Positions 63,650 through 64,000 of a DNA stretch of 64,000 nucleotides are shown in pieces. The position numbers were made by a program, and so were the translations under genes. The notes below the pieces were generated by a model that saw only the letters and a list, made by a program, of their open reading frames with translations, did not search any database and was not told where the DNA came from. This stretch comes from Dromaius novaehollandiae (lineage: Eukaryota; Chordata; Aves; Casuariiformes; Dromaiidae). Position 1 is the stretch's first letter. Every line of letters begins with the position of its first letter. The DNA is taken from positions 17,256,501-17,320,500 of the forward strand of contig NC_088113.1 in NCBI RefSeq assembly GCF_036370855.1, in the 5' to 3' direction.

Positions 63650-63748
63650 GGATGTAAATCCTTATAATCCTGAAATGATGTAAATCAGTGCAACTCCCGA
63701 AGTCATTGAAGCTATTCTGACTTACATCTCCTGAAAATCTGGCACATA
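63650..63748. repeat. Relic of an ancient palindromic amniote interspersed repeat
   Basis: GATGTAAATCAG (63677-63688) pairs with CTGACTTACATC (63717-63728) at 11 of 12 positions around a core resembling CTCC-ATTGA-AGTCAATGG-AG. It is followed by GAAAATCTGGCACA. This arrangement is very common in bird, crocodile and turtle DNA. I recall the pattern but not a secure family name. Confidence 0.6.
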
Positions 63749-64000
63749 ATATTCCTGCTGGTCTTTTCTTTCACCCAATAGTTGCTCCACATTAAGTTGG
63801 CACGCCGAACAAAGCTTTCTCTCTCTAACTGATAGAGGGTGGCACGGCTTCCAGCACTGCTGATTCAGCACAGCAGAGGCCATTTTCCTGATTTCTTTGT
63901 GAGCTAGATTAAATTACTCTGCAGCCTGGACTGGAGCCACAGGCCATAGTTTTACAGCCTCATAACATGGTATCCTAGCCCATGGCATCTGAGTGGCCTG

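Larger units (their letters stand above)
48769..64000 (+). other. CDH4: CDH4 intron 2, 5' part (continues beyond window)
   Basis: The intron begins with GTGAGT directly after exon 2. No sequence that continues the prodomain in the required phase was recognised up to the end of the window, so the intron is at least 15.2 kb. A very long intron 2 is known for classical cadherin genes, CDH4 included. It contains one CR1 3' end, one older CR1/L3 relic in antisense, two relics of the ancient palindromic repeat, and several long C or G homopolymers. The other short open frames show no family resemblance. Confidence 0.85.

Overview
The window reads as nuclear DNA of a sauropsid, most likely a bird. 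It is AT-rich with one CpG island of about 2.5 kb. The only recognisable protein gene is the 5' end of CDH4 (R-cadherin, retinal cadherin), on the + strand. Exon 1 (46816-46881) encodes a Leu-rich signal peptide and exon 2 (48657-48768) encodes the start of the cadherin prodomain. From memory, the exon 2 peptide is closer to chicken R-cadherin than to human CDH4. The recognisable repeats also fit a bird: a chicken-type CR1 3' end, an older CR1/L3 relic, a few MIR-like scraps, and relics of an old palindromic amniote repeat. Repeat density is low.

Layout. Positions 1-45830 are a long stretch with no gene I can support. All open frames there are short and unlike any family I know. It holds small CpG-rich patches (about 2446-2515, 3640-3790, 14965-15020, 15377-15675), a good CTCF-like motif at 3897-3911, MIR-like relics (14064-14185, 16958-17085, 40443-40555), a strong inverted repeat (33287-33362), and several stretches rich in homeodomain, SOX or POU motifs that look like non-coding regulatory elements. 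These last calls are made by eye only. Positions 45834-48330 are the CDH4 CpG island: a degenerate pyrimidine minisatellite with a spacing of about 22 bp (46094-46380), tandem GC boxes, exon 1, and nearly all of the 1775-bp intron 1. From 48769 to the window end is intron 2, still open after 15.2 kb. It contains the CR1 copy (56190-56596), the CR1/L3 relic in antisense (58285-59175), and a notable set of long C/G homopolymers.

How it works together: CDH4 is a classical calcium-dependent cell-adhesion molecule of the nervous system and retina. A long gene-free flank, a CpG-island promoter and a very long intron 2 are the usual setting for such a developmentally controlled gene, so the non-coding DNA here is most plausibly its regulatory landscape. 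I found no sign of an unknown protein system, RNA gene, CRISPR array or intact mobile element. The large open frames across 46228-48459 on both strands come from GC-rich sequence that is poor in stop codons. The most interesting signals are non-coding: the promoter minisatellite, the 33.3-kb hairpin, the orphan CpG patch at 15.4 kb, and the confinement of long C/G runs to the CDH4 side of the window.
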